Of a stretch of 64,000 nucleotides of DNA, positions 9,392 to 16,844 are shown in pieces. Position 1 is the first letter of the stretch, and every line of letters starts with the position of its first letter. This DNA comes from Methylotenera sp. (GTDB taxonomy: Bacteria; Pseudomonadota; Gammaproteobacteria; Burkholderiales; Methylophilaceae): contig JAUSAG010000032.1 of assembly GCA_030652995.1 (NCBI GenBank), forward strand, positions 57,665-121,664, in the 5' to 3' direction. The notes beneath the pieces were generated by a model. That model was not told the origin of the DNA. It saw only the letters and a program-made list of their open reading frames with translations, and ran no database searches. A program made the translations under genes and the position numbers.

Positions 9392-10513
9392 TTAGCGATA
9401 CACCACAACATCGTTGAATGCGGGGGTTGAATGTTGTTGAGAAAATGATATGCCCACACTATTCGGGGCTTCCAGATAACTGGTCAGAGTTGTGTTGACT
9501 GCGCGATTCTGCCCTACGATTGCCTTGCCTGCAACGATAACCACAATTTTTTTGTCCGCGCTAGCTGACGGCGGATTTACTGTCAGACAGCTACCGCAAG
9601 TAGCGGCGGCACCGGTGGGCTTATATTCGTCTGCTATCGAGAAAAATACTTGCTCTTTCCAGTTCAACCACCAACCACTTCCTCCTGCAGGAATAGCGCA
9701 GGCTCCAGACCAATTTCCTCCCCCGGGGGAGTCGGGGAGTCGTCCCGTCAAAGTGGCTATATCCTCTATATAGTCGACAGGGGCTAGACTAGACGCCCAC
9801 GGATATTTTCCTCCATTCGTTGCCGCAAAAATTTCAAGGCAGTTTAATACCTCCCCAGCAACTCGCTTTTCTACTGCCCCGAACAAATCATCATGATTGA
9901 TTACTAGCAGTTCGTCGTTAAAGTTTACAGACGCGCCCGAAGTAATAAATGCATTATCGCCATCGTTATTTGATAGATCGAGGTATTGAATCACGTCCGG
10001 CGGTGTCGCAGCTGTCGGAGTTGGGCGCACCTGACCGCCTACAATTGGACCTGCGGAAAAAATAATTGCGACTGCACGACTAGCGACTCCATCGACCATT
10101 AATTGTGCAGGCGTATCGCTATTGATTGGAGACACACGAAATCCGGGAGAAAGTACATACCATAACCGCTCACCGTATCCGTCTCGAAGATCCCCTACAC
10201 CTAGGGATCTCCAAGGAAGCCTTCCGATATTCGAAGGACAATTACCAGCTGCAGCCATCTCTTGCCCTTCCGTCGTGAAACCTATGGCGGCGACATCCTC
10301 CGGGCAAGGTAACTTGCCCGGAGTGTCATTTTTTACCGACCACCCAACAATTGCTGCTTTCGCTTCTGCCAATGCTTCGACTGTCTTTTTATTACGCTCA
10401 ATTTTTACCGTGGTAGGATTTAACCCATGTAGCAAATACCCTGTTGCTGTCAGCCCAACAATAAAAAGCAACATGATTAGCGTCATGCCTTGCTGTTTAA
10501 GGCGCGGCTTCAC
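9392..10513 (-). CDS. Large prepilin-like protein (GspK-like size)
   Basis: A 373-residue protein starting MKPRLKQQGMTLIMLLFIVGLTATGYLLHG: a short basic leader and a hydrophobic helix that resemble type IV pilins, but with Met and no Glu5 after the Gly, so processing is less certain. Then KTVEALAEAKAAIVGWSVKN and GKLPCPED, a pattern shared with the next gene (KNLDEIKEALMGF...GRFPCPAT), so the two may be paralogues. Several cysteines could form disulfides in the periplasm. It overlaps the end of the preceding mshK-like gene by 17 bp, indicating translational coupling. Probably a minor or tip subunit; not a recognised Msh family member. Confidence 0.7.
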   Translation of the reverse strand: MKPRLKQQGMTLIMLLFIVGLTATGYLLHGLNPTTVKIERNKKTVEALAEAKAAIVGWSVKNDTPGKLPCPEDVAAIGFTTEGQEMAAAGNCPSNIGRLPWRSLGVGDLRDGYGERLWYVLSPGFRVSPINSDTPAQLMVDGVASRAVAIIFSAGPIVGGQVRPTPTAATPPDVIQYLDLSNNDGDNAFITSGASVNFNDELLVINHDDLFGAVEKRVAGEVLNCLEIFAATNGGKYPWASSLAPVDYIEDIATLTGRLPDSPGGGNWSGACAIPAGGSGWWLNWKEQVFFSIADEYKPTGAAATCGSCLTVNPPSASADKKIVVIVAGKAIVGQNRAVNTTLTSYLEAPNSVGISFSQQHSTPAFNDVVVYR

Positions 10514-11024
10514 TGCTGATTACCCCTGTCTCTTCAAAATTCAACCGCTTGGCTTTTTCTACTGTTTTAAGCTCCACAATTTGATTGGTTTCAGGCATAT
10601 AAACTTGCCCTGCTTTTAACCGAACCTGCTTGCCGCTTGCGGGGATTTTTACATTTAAACTATCAGAACCTGCGCCAGCTTTGTTTTTATGCCCTTTGAG
10701 CCGCCCTATTTGCACATTGTCTATTGCGCTATCTTCTTGCACGGCTTGGTTATTAATCCACAAGGTACTTGCGCCATCGCTGCGCTTTACATAGCCTTGC
10801 AAGGTAATTGGGTTTGGTAATTCTGGCGGGGCGGCATTAGCCACTGGTTCTAACTGAAGGTCTTGCGGGGTAATGACTTTTAGTTTTTGATTCTGCCTTT
10901 TAACATCCAGACTTTTACGTTCATTTTGGCGGCTGAATAGTCGGCCGAAGTCATCATCAGGGGCAGCTTGCGCTGAGGTGAACAGTGTTGCCATTAACAA
11001 GGTTATCAATAATGCCGTGGTCAT
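10497..11024 (-). CDS. mshK: MshK-like periplasmic pilus assembly protein
   Basis: From the ATG at 11024 the protein is 175 residues: signal peptide MTTALLITLLMATLFTSAQA, then a periplasmic domain with ITLQGYVKRSDGASTLWINNQAV and VRLKAGQVY, like small MshK/PilP-type pilotins that cap the secretin. The frame stays open to 11174, where an ATG overlaps the stop of the upstream gene (ATGA). The extra 50 residues are mostly encoded by a palindromic repeat (11054-11149) and would sit before the signal peptide. I infer the native start was displaced or that the inner start at 11024 is used, though that ATG lacks a clear ribosome-binding site. Gene identity rests on position and size. Confidence 0.7.
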   Translation of the reverse strand: MTTALLITLLMATLFTSAQAAPDDDFGRLFSRQNERKSLDVKRQNQKLKVITPQDLQLEPVANAAPPELPNPITLQGYVKRSDGASTLWINNQAVQEDSAIDNVQIGRLKGHKNKAGAGSDSLNVKIPASGKQVRLKAGQVYMPETNQIVELKTVEKAKRLNFEETGVISSEAAP

Positions 11025-11053
11025 TTTAAGGGTTGTGGCTGATTGCGAGTATT

Positions 11054-11149
11054 GCACCCCCACCCTCCCCCTCAAAGGGGAGGGTATGCTAATTTTGGCA
11101 TCGCGCTTATTCCCTTCCCATTTAAGGGGGAGGGTTAGGGTGGGGGTGA
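11054..11149. repeat. Palindromic CCCCACCCTCCCC repeat dimer in N-terminal region of mshK
   Basis: Left end CACCCCCACCCTCCCCC and right end GGGGGAGGGTTAGGGTGGGG form a long imperfect inverted repeat. Each half also contains its own short palindrome (CCCTCCCC..GGGGAGGG; CCCTTCCCATTTAAGGGGGA). Such sequences are dispersed in many proteobacterial genomes. Here it is read in frame as TPTLTLPLKWEG...PSPLRGRVGV. Confidence 0.75.
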
Positions 11150-11170
11150 ATAATTTCGTTATCTTATACA

Positions 11171-11797
11171 TCACTGCACCGCCGTCTGAATTGGTGCAGG
11201 TTCACGCAATGTGAGCCAGTCTAGCTCACACTGTGCATGCATGTTGGCAATTAGCTGATCACTTGGTAAGCCATTTGTATTTAATCTCACAATTTCACAA
11301 TCACGCAACATAAATGATGCCGCATTGTTAGCATTAAGGGATTCGGTTAATTGCAGTAAGTCCCCCTCATGCAGCATATCAAGCTCTAATTTCATGATTG
11401 AACGGTGCAATACAAAACCGCCTAAATTTGGGGCGAAAGCTGGCGTATATTTTTCTTGCTGGCTAATGTTGTATTTAATACCAAATAATTGATGATTTTT
11501 GTGTTGTGCGCGTAAGTTATCTACCCATTCAATGCGTCGTTCTTCGCCCACAAAGCCTTGGTTAATCAAGGCTTGATATTGCGGCAAAAATTCAGTAATC
11601 ATGTCTTTTTCTGTGCCAGATGACTGGTAACGCTGGCGCGCGGCATTTAGTAAATTTTGTTGCGTTTGTAGCGCTTGCTCTTGCTCTGTATTGTAATGCT
11701 GCGCAAAACCAATCAGTAGCGTAACCATAACAAATACCACGCCCAATAACACCAATGGCGTTTGCATCTTTTGCCAATCTTGTCTGTTTAGCTTCAT
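11171..11797 (-). CDS. mshJ: MshJ/PilO-like inner-membrane assembly protein
   Basis: A 208-residue bitopic protein: basic N-terminus MKLNRQDWQKMQ, one membrane helix (about 15-35, PLVLLGVVFVMVTLLIGFA), a coiled-coil stretch (EQEQALQTQQNLLNAARQRY) and a periplasmic domain. This is the architecture of PilO/GspM/MshJ, which pairs with a PilN/GspL-like partner to link the inner membrane platform to the secretin. Its start overlaps the stop of the MshI-like gene by 4 bp (11794-11797) and its stop overlaps the next frame, so the genes are tightly coupled. No catalytic motifs. Confidence 0.8.
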   Translation of the reverse strand: MKLNRQDWQKMQTPLVLLGVVFVMVTLLIGFAQHYNTEQEQALQTQQNLLNAARQRYQSSGTEKDMITEFLPQYQALINQGFVGEERRIEWVDNLRAQHKNHQLFGIKYNISQQEKYTPAFAPNLGGFVLHRSIMKLELDMLHEGDLLQLTESLNANNAASFMLRDCEIVRLNTNGLPSDQLIANMHAQCELDWLTLREPAPIQTAVQ

Positions 11798-13428
11798 GGC
11801 TGTTTCACCTCAGCTAGGCTTTCTGCTGGCACTTGCTGCGGTTTAAGTATCACTTTAAGCCTAAAAAAGGCAGGTTGTTTTTGTGTAGATTGCTCATCTG
11901 TGGTGCTTCCTTGCAAATCTACAAATGAGCTCACATTGACTGGCTCTTGCAACACTTCCACCACAGCCACGCGATTGTCGGCTTTAATGCTCGCTACAAA
12001 GCGGTTCACACTATTAAGTGCGCCACGATAATCCCCCGTAAAGTTAGATATTTCAGCCGTAACAAAAGCAATCTCGCTCAAGCTTGCAGCGTCTACATTC
12101 AATGTGGCATTGCTGTTGCCAGCGTTAGTTGCCGGCAATGGAATAAATTTATCATCATCTTTAATATTGATGTCACCACTTAGTACCCAGCGCAATCTGT
12201 CTAACTGTACATTTGTTAGCGACGGTTGTTCAAGCGCAGTACTCACTACTTGCATCATACGCCTTGGTGATTTTGGGTAGCTAGCAATGACTTTATGCAA
12301 TTCCACCGCAGCTTTTAAATCATTGGCGCTAATTGACGTGACTGGAAAGTTCTTGGCCACCTCATCATAACGATGTTGTTGCAACACGGTATCTTGTTCC
12401 GCTTGGGTTAATGCTGCTTTATTATCTAAACCCTGCTTAAACATCCATCCTGCGGCAGCGAGGCCAACTACCGCGAGAATCAAACCTGCAATTTTAATCG
12501 CTTGCTTAAGCCTGCCAAACTGAAAGTGTTTCGTTAGCCCGTCAGGCGCAAGATTATCAACTAGGCTCCCGCTTGCCAGTAGCTGCATGTGTAGCAACTC
12601 AGGCATTTGCAAAATCAAATCTGCGGCTAGCCCCAAGTTTTTTGCAAATACAGCTAAGTTAACATCAGCGCATTTCAAACCTTGTTCTTGGCTAATCCCC
12701 TGACTAATTTGCTGCGTTGAACCATCGGCACTTAGCAACACTAAATTTAGCGGTGTTTCACGCGAAATAAAACGCTGACTCATTAAATAAAGCCGCGTTT
12801 TTTCAGTTTCCATCAGGTAAAAATACCCGAGCTGATTTGCCGCAGTGGGCACGTTTGAAACTAGGCGGCTCATACGTAAACGCCCGTGATGCAAATAAGT
12901 TTGCCGCAAACCTGATGACAGTTTTTCACATAGCAATATATGTGGCGCCATCAGTTTAAGTTGCTTTGCCAATACTTGACTTAGCATTGGTAACAAGTAA
13001 ACGCCCACTAACTGCGCTTCAACTGATTCAATAATCTTCACCCAATCTTGCATGAAGTCATCATTACTCAAGGCAACAAATAAAAAGTTATCATCCTTGC
13101 GCTTGTCTTTATCGCGGTTGATAAAGTGCGCCGTACGGTAATCTTTGCCTCGATAATGTTGATTCAGTTTGCGAGTGATCAGCTCCTGTTTAGCGCTACC
13201 GGAGGTATGGGGCAAGCTCTCAAGCCTGTAATCCTCTTCAACCGCATCGACTATTAAATAGACTGGCGTTGCAGGGTATTGCTGTAAAAAGTCAGAGAAA
13301 TCTTGATGGCCTATTGCATCATTGGCGAACTTTTGGTTGCCCTGCAACTTGCCGGCACGCCAATGTCCAGCCAATAAATGATTGGCTGTGGCGCATAACA
13401 CTAATTTATTTTGACTACCTTGTAGCAT
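11794..13428 (-). CDS. mshI: MshI-like assembly protein (PilM-PilN/GspL-like)
   Basis: A 544-residue inner-membrane protein. The N-terminal half (about 1-290) looks like the cytoplasmic actin-like PilM/GspL domain (KLVLCATANHLLAGHW at the start, VYLIVDAVEEDY, LLCEKLSSGLRQTYLHHGRLRMSRL). A membrane helix follows (about 310-332, IAGLILAVVGLAAAGWMF) and then a periplasmic part with a coiled coil and a PilN-like ferredoxin domain. This PilM+PilN fusion architecture fits GspL/MshI. It is separated from mshG upstream by the 13.47-13.62 kb mobile element, so transcription must cross that element or start again after it. Confidence 0.75.
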   Translation of the reverse strand: MLQGSQNKLVLCATANHLLAGHWRAGKLQGNQKFANDAIGHQDFSDFLQQYPATPVYLIVDAVEEDYRLESLPHTSGSAKQELITRKLNQHYRGKDYRTAHFINRDKDKRKDDNFLFVALSNDDFMQDWVKIIESVEAQLVGVYLLPMLSQVLAKQLKLMAPHILLCEKLSSGLRQTYLHHGRLRMSRLVSNVPTAANQLGYFYLMETEKTRLYLMSQRFISRETPLNLVLLSADGSTQQISQGISQEQGLKCADVNLAVFAKNLGLAADLILQMPELLHMQLLASGSLVDNLAPDGLTKHFQFGRLKQAIKIAGLILAVVGLAAAGWMFKQGLDNKAALTQAEQDTVLQQHRYDEVAKNFPVTSISANDLKAAVELHKVIASYPKSPRRMMQVVSTALEQPSLTNVQLDRLRWVLSGDINIKDDDKFIPLPATNAGNSNATLNVDAASLSEIAFVTAEISNFTGDYRGALNSVNRFVASIKADNRVAVVEVLQEPVNVSSFVDLQGSTTDEQSTQKQPAFFRLKVILKPQQVPAESLAEVKQP

Positions 13429-13466
13429 TTTGCATTGGTCTTTTAACGGATGTTTATAAATTGCAT

Positions 13467-13615
13467 TTAGGGTACTTCTATAAATTCAAGTTTTTAAATT
13501 AGACAAGGCACGAACGTAAAATAATGACGCGGTATATATTTGATATATATAGGAATTATTTTTTGTGAGCAACGCCGTATAATGACGAAAATTGGATTTA
13601 TAGAAGTGCCCTTTA
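13467..13615. mobile_element. MITE-like element, copy 2 (short form)
   Basis: About 149 bp with 23-bp imperfect terminal inverted repeats (13467-13489 and 13592-13614), inner part ACTTCTATAAATTCAA. The core (tagacaaggcacgaa..., about 13500-13590) matches that of copy 1 at 5.8 kb. It lies inside the MSHA-like operon between mshG and mshI, and its right end overlaps the mshG stop codon (13613-13615). It carries no gene; it may act as a hairpin-forming spacer. Confidence 0.75.
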
Positions 13616-14818
13616 TATTTTAAGCTTGCTGAATGAATCATAAACCGGGCCTAGCACCGAGAACATAATAAAAGCTAAGATGCCTCCTAATATCACCGTT
13701 AGCGCAGGTTCCAACATTTTTAACATTTTTTGCATCGAGTCATTCACATCGCGGTCGTAAAAATAACTGATGTTGAGTAGTGATTTATCTAAGCCACCGG
13801 TACTTTCACCCACTTTAATCATGCGCACGACCAGTTGCGGAAACAAGCCTGCATTACGAAAGCTCTCACTCATAGAGTCGCCTGCGTTAATCTGCGCGTA
13901 TACGCGACTTAACGCATCCGCCACCACGCGATTACCCACGATATTTTCGCAAATTTTAATCGCATCTAAAATAGGAATCCCAGTTTGATACATTAAAGCA
14001 AAGTAACGTGCAAAGCGCGCCATAATAATTTTATGCAAAATTGGCCCGGTAACGGGTAAGTTTAGCTTTAGCATATCAAACCGGTAACGCGCCTTGGGGC
14101 TGGACTGAATCACGGTCGCCAAACCGATGACGATTAAAACCGGCACGCCGATGACTAGCCACCAATAGTTCACAAATGCATTTGATATTGCAATCAAAAT
14201 TTTGGTATTGAGCGGTAATTCCTGCCCCATATTACGTAAAAACGACACCATTTGCGGCACGAGATAAGTCATTAAAAAAGCCACAGCACCTAGCACCACG
14301 ACCGCCACAAACGCAGGATAAGCCAATAGCTTTTTAGTTTGAGACATTAGTTCGTCTTGCCAGCGGATAGTGTTGAATAAGTTATTTAACACTACCGGCA
14401 ATTGCCCTGTTTGCTCACCTGCATCAATTAGGCTTACAAACACATCGCTAAACACGCCAGGATGCTCTGCCATTGCTTGCGACAGCATTTTTCCGCCTTC
14501 TATCTCAGCGCTGACTGCACCCAACACTTTTTGAAAATACAAGTTGTTACTACTCTCGCGCAGGTCATTTAAACACTCCAGCAACGGCACACCTGCACTC
14601 ATTAACTGCTCTAGCTGAAAGCAAAACATGACCAAATCTTGATTGCTGACTTTATTGCGATTAAACAAGCTGGTTGATTTTTTGGCCGCGCGAAAAGTAA
14701 TTAAATCCAGGCCCATGCGCTCTAGGCGAATCTCTAAATCCACCTCGTTAATTGCATCAATCTGCCCCATGGCGAGGCGACCTAGTTTATCAACAGCGTT
14801 ATAATTAAATGAAGGCAT
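13613..14818 (-). CDS. mshG: MshG/GspF/PilC-type platform protein
   Basis: A 401-residue polytopic inner-membrane platform protein. It has the family's tandem GspF domains (about 70-195 and 272-395), with QLMSAGVPLLECL...VSLIDAGEQTGQLPVVL in the first and MYQTGIPILDAIKICENIVGNR...VGESTGGLDKSLLNIS in the second. Three membrane segments are at about 168-190, 218-240 and 374-396. It works with the MshE ATPase to extrude or retract pilin. The start lies 5 bp after the mshE stop. The stop codon falls within the end of the inserted repeat element, so the last residues (SKLKI) may not be ancestral. Confidence 0.93.
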   Translation of the reverse strand: MPSFNYNAVDKLGRLAMGQIDAINEVDLEIRLERMGLDLITFRAAKKSTSLFNRNKVSNQDLVMFCFQLEQLMSAGVPLLECLNDLRESSNNLYFQKVLGAVSAEIEGGKMLSQAMAEHPGVFSDVFVSLIDAGEQTGQLPVVLNNLFNTIRWQDELMSQTKKLLAYPAFVAVVVLGAVAFLMTYLVPQMVSFLRNMGQELPLNTKILIAISNAFVNYWWLVIGVPVLIVIGLATVIQSSPKARYRFDMLKLNLPVTGPILHKIIMARFARYFALMYQTGIPILDAIKICENIVGNRVVADALSRVYAQINAGDSMSESFRNAGLFPQLVVRMIKVGESTGGLDKSLLNISYFYDRDVNDSMQKMLKMLEPALTVILGGILAFIMFSVLGPVYDSFSKLKI

Positions 14819-14823
14819 ATTGG

Positions 14824-16530
14824 TTAGGATTTAATACGGCTCGTTAAATCAATAACCCGCATCACTTCAGCCACACTGGTGTAGCCTTCTAAAATGCGGC
14901 GTACTCCATCTTCTGCTAATGTGATAAAGCCTTTATCAAGCGCCATTTTTTGTAGCTCATCTAGATGCGCGCGGCGTGAAATCAATGAATCCATATCGCT
15001 GTCGATTCGCAACAATTCAATGATCGCCATGCGTCCACGGTAGCCATTTTGATTACAGCGTTTACAGCCTTTAGGTTTATAAATTTGCGGTTTGTCACTG
15101 GGCTTAAGTCGCAAAACTTTACGCTCGAGCGCATCTGGCTCATGCTTTACCTTGCAATGCGGGCATAGCACACGCACCAAGCGTTGCGCCACCACGCCAA
15201 TAATATTTCCCGCCATAATGTCCGGCAAAATACCAATGTCGGTTAAACGCGGAAAAGCGCCTAAAGCCGAGTTGGTATGCAGGGTACTGAACACCTGATG
15301 CCCTGTCATTGCGGCACGAAACGCCATGGTGGCCGTATCGGCATCGCGAATCTCGCCCACCAAAATAATGTCCGGGTCTTGCCACATGATTGAACGGATG
15401 CCGTTGGCAAAATCTACTTTATTTACCTCCGCCACTGAAGTTTGACGCATCATGTTCACCGGATATTCCACTGGGTCCTCTAACGTCATTATATTGACGG
15501 CCTCAGTATTTTGGTGCGACAATAATGAGTACAGCGTGGTTGTTTTGCCGCTACCGGTAGGCCCTGTCACAATCAATATGCCTTCAGGGCGCGTCATCAT
15601 TAAACGCAACTCATCCAGTGTGGATGGACGTAAACCCATACGCTCCATTGGAATAATAGATTTTTCACGATCCAGCACCCGCAAGACAATGTTTTCACCA
15701 TGAATGGTCGGATGCGTGGATACCCGAAAATCAATCGGGCGACCACATAAGTTCATGTTCAAACGGCCATCCTGTGGTGCGCGGGTTTCTGCAATATCTA
15801 GCCCACTCACTACTTTAAGCCTTACCGCAACGCCACCCCAATAGCTCTTGTGCAAGCTACGAACTTGCTGCAATACACCGTCGATTCTGTAACGTATGCG
15901 TAAAAATGCAAACTCTGGCTCAAAGTGAATATCCGATGCGCCACGCTTAACAGCGTCCATCAGCAACGCGCCCACCAAACGCACTACGGGCTGCGTATAT
16001 TCGTTACCGTCTGCGGCTAAACTTTGGTAATCAACTTCTCCGGTTTCAATTTCACGCAAAATGCCGTCAACCGAGAGTTCATAACCGTAAAATTGGTCAA
16101 TAAATTCCTCTAGCTGCGCCTCAGCCGCCAGCACCGGTTTAAGCTGAATCTGCCCACCAAGCATGGCGCGCAATTGATCCAGCGCCACCACATTGAACAT
16201 ATCCGCCATGGCCACCACCATGGATTTAGTAGCTTCTTCATAGGCCACTGGCAACAAATGATAACGGCGCGAAAAATCTTGCGGCACCATCTGCAACGCT
16301 TCAATATCAGCCACCACCGTAGATAAATCAATACTTTCCGAACCGATAGTATGCGCAACGGTGTCGCGCACCATGGCCTCGGTCACAAAACCCAAACGTA
16401 CCAGCTGACGACCCAAAGGCAAATCATTTTGCTCTTGCTCAATAAGCGCAATACGTAGCTGATCCTGACTGACCAGCCCCTGTTGTACCATCAACTCTCC
16501 AAGTCGGAGTTTACGTCGTTGTTCAAACAT
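14824..16530 (-). CDS. mshE: MshE/GspE-type assembly ATPase with c-di-GMP-binding N-domain
   Basis: A 568-residue hexameric secretion ATPase. The N-terminus has an MshEN-type repeat: LRLGELMVQQGLVSQDQL at residues 8-25 fits the RLGxxLVxxG motif that binds cyclic di-GMP in MshE, with a second half-motif LGRQLVRLGFVTEAM at about 37-51. The ATPase core has Walker A GPTGSGKTTT (about 322-331), an Asp box TLEDPVEYP, Walker B DPDIILVGEIRD, and a His box TGHQVFSTLHTNSA. A tetracysteine zinc site (CPHC ... CKRC) is at about 457-492. It powers pilus extension by the platform MshG. A tandem 17-bp repeat and a hairpin-rich gap lie upstream, so it may have its own promoter. Confidence 0.95.
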   Translation of the reverse strand: MFEQRRKLRLGELMVQQGLVSQDQLRIALIEQEQNDLPLGRQLVRLGFVTEAMVRDTVAHTIGSESIDLSTVVADIEALQMVPQDFSRRYHLLPVAYEEATKSMVVAMADMFNVVALDQLRAMLGGQIQLKPVLAAEAQLEEFIDQFYGYELSVDGILREIETGEVDYQSLAADGNEYTQPVVRLVGALLMDAVKRGASDIHFEPEFAFLRIRYRIDGVLQQVRSLHKSYWGGVAVRLKVVSGLDIAETRAPQDGRLNMNLCGRPIDFRVSTHPTIHGENIVLRVLDREKSIIPMERMGLRPSTLDELRLMMTRPEGILIVTGPTGSGKTTTLYSLLSHQNTEAVNIMTLEDPVEYPVNMMRQTSVAEVNKVDFANGIRSIMWQDPDIILVGEIRDADTATMAFRAAMTGHQVFSTLHTNSALGAFPRLTDIGILPDIMAGNIIGVVAQRLVRVLCPHCKVKHEPDALERKVLRLKPSDKPQIYKPKGCKRCNQNGYRGRMAIIELLRIDSDMDSLISRRAHLDELQKMALDKGFITLAEDGVRRILEGYTSVAEVMRVIDLTSRIKS

Positions 16531-16539
16531 TATGTATTG

Positions 16540-16574
16540 CCTGATTTATCATTATTCCTGATTTACCATTATTT
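16540..16574 (+). repeat. Short tandem repeat before mshE
   Basis: Two adjacent near-identical units, CCTGATTTATCATTATT and CCTGATTTACCATTATT, start 10 bp upstream of the mshE start codon (that gene reads on the minus strand). Function unknown. Confidence 0.7.
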
Positions 16575-16630
16575 AAGTACCGTCATTTAATTTTTCTACT
16601 TTTGCCTTCAAGCTCCAGCCCCATTTCACT

Positions 16631-16661
16631 CAGAACTTTGCGATTTATCGCATTAGTTCTG
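16631..16661. repeat. Hairpin in the mshN-mshE gap
   Basis: Arms CAGAACT/AGTTCTG enclose a second pair of arms GCGAT/ATCGC. There is no clear T tract in either direction. Together with the repeat copy next to it, it fills the 314-bp gap between mshN and mshE (16531-16844). Confidence 0.55.
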
Positions 16662-16736
16662 TGGGGAAGCCAATTACTAGCTTAAGGGGTAGGAATGCTA
16701 CTTTTAACTTCGTCTGTCTGCGCCTTTGTATCCTAA

Positions 16737-16820
16737 CTTTTCACGTATGAATAACCAACTAAGGCCTTTACGGTCTTGGTTGTTACATTCCAGGGTGATT
16801 CCAAGAACCGGCACCCCTTA
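16737..16820 (-). repeat. Interspersed hairpin repeat, copy C (inverted)
   Basis: Read on the minus strand: AAGGGGTGCCGGTTCTTGG, CACCCTGGAATGTAAC, a longer hairpin CCAAGACC...GGCCTTAGTTGG, then GGTTATTCATACGTG. Same frame as copies A and B with changed but still pairing stem bases. Confidence 0.65.
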
Positions 16821-16844
16821 AAAAAATGGAAAGGAATGTTTGAA

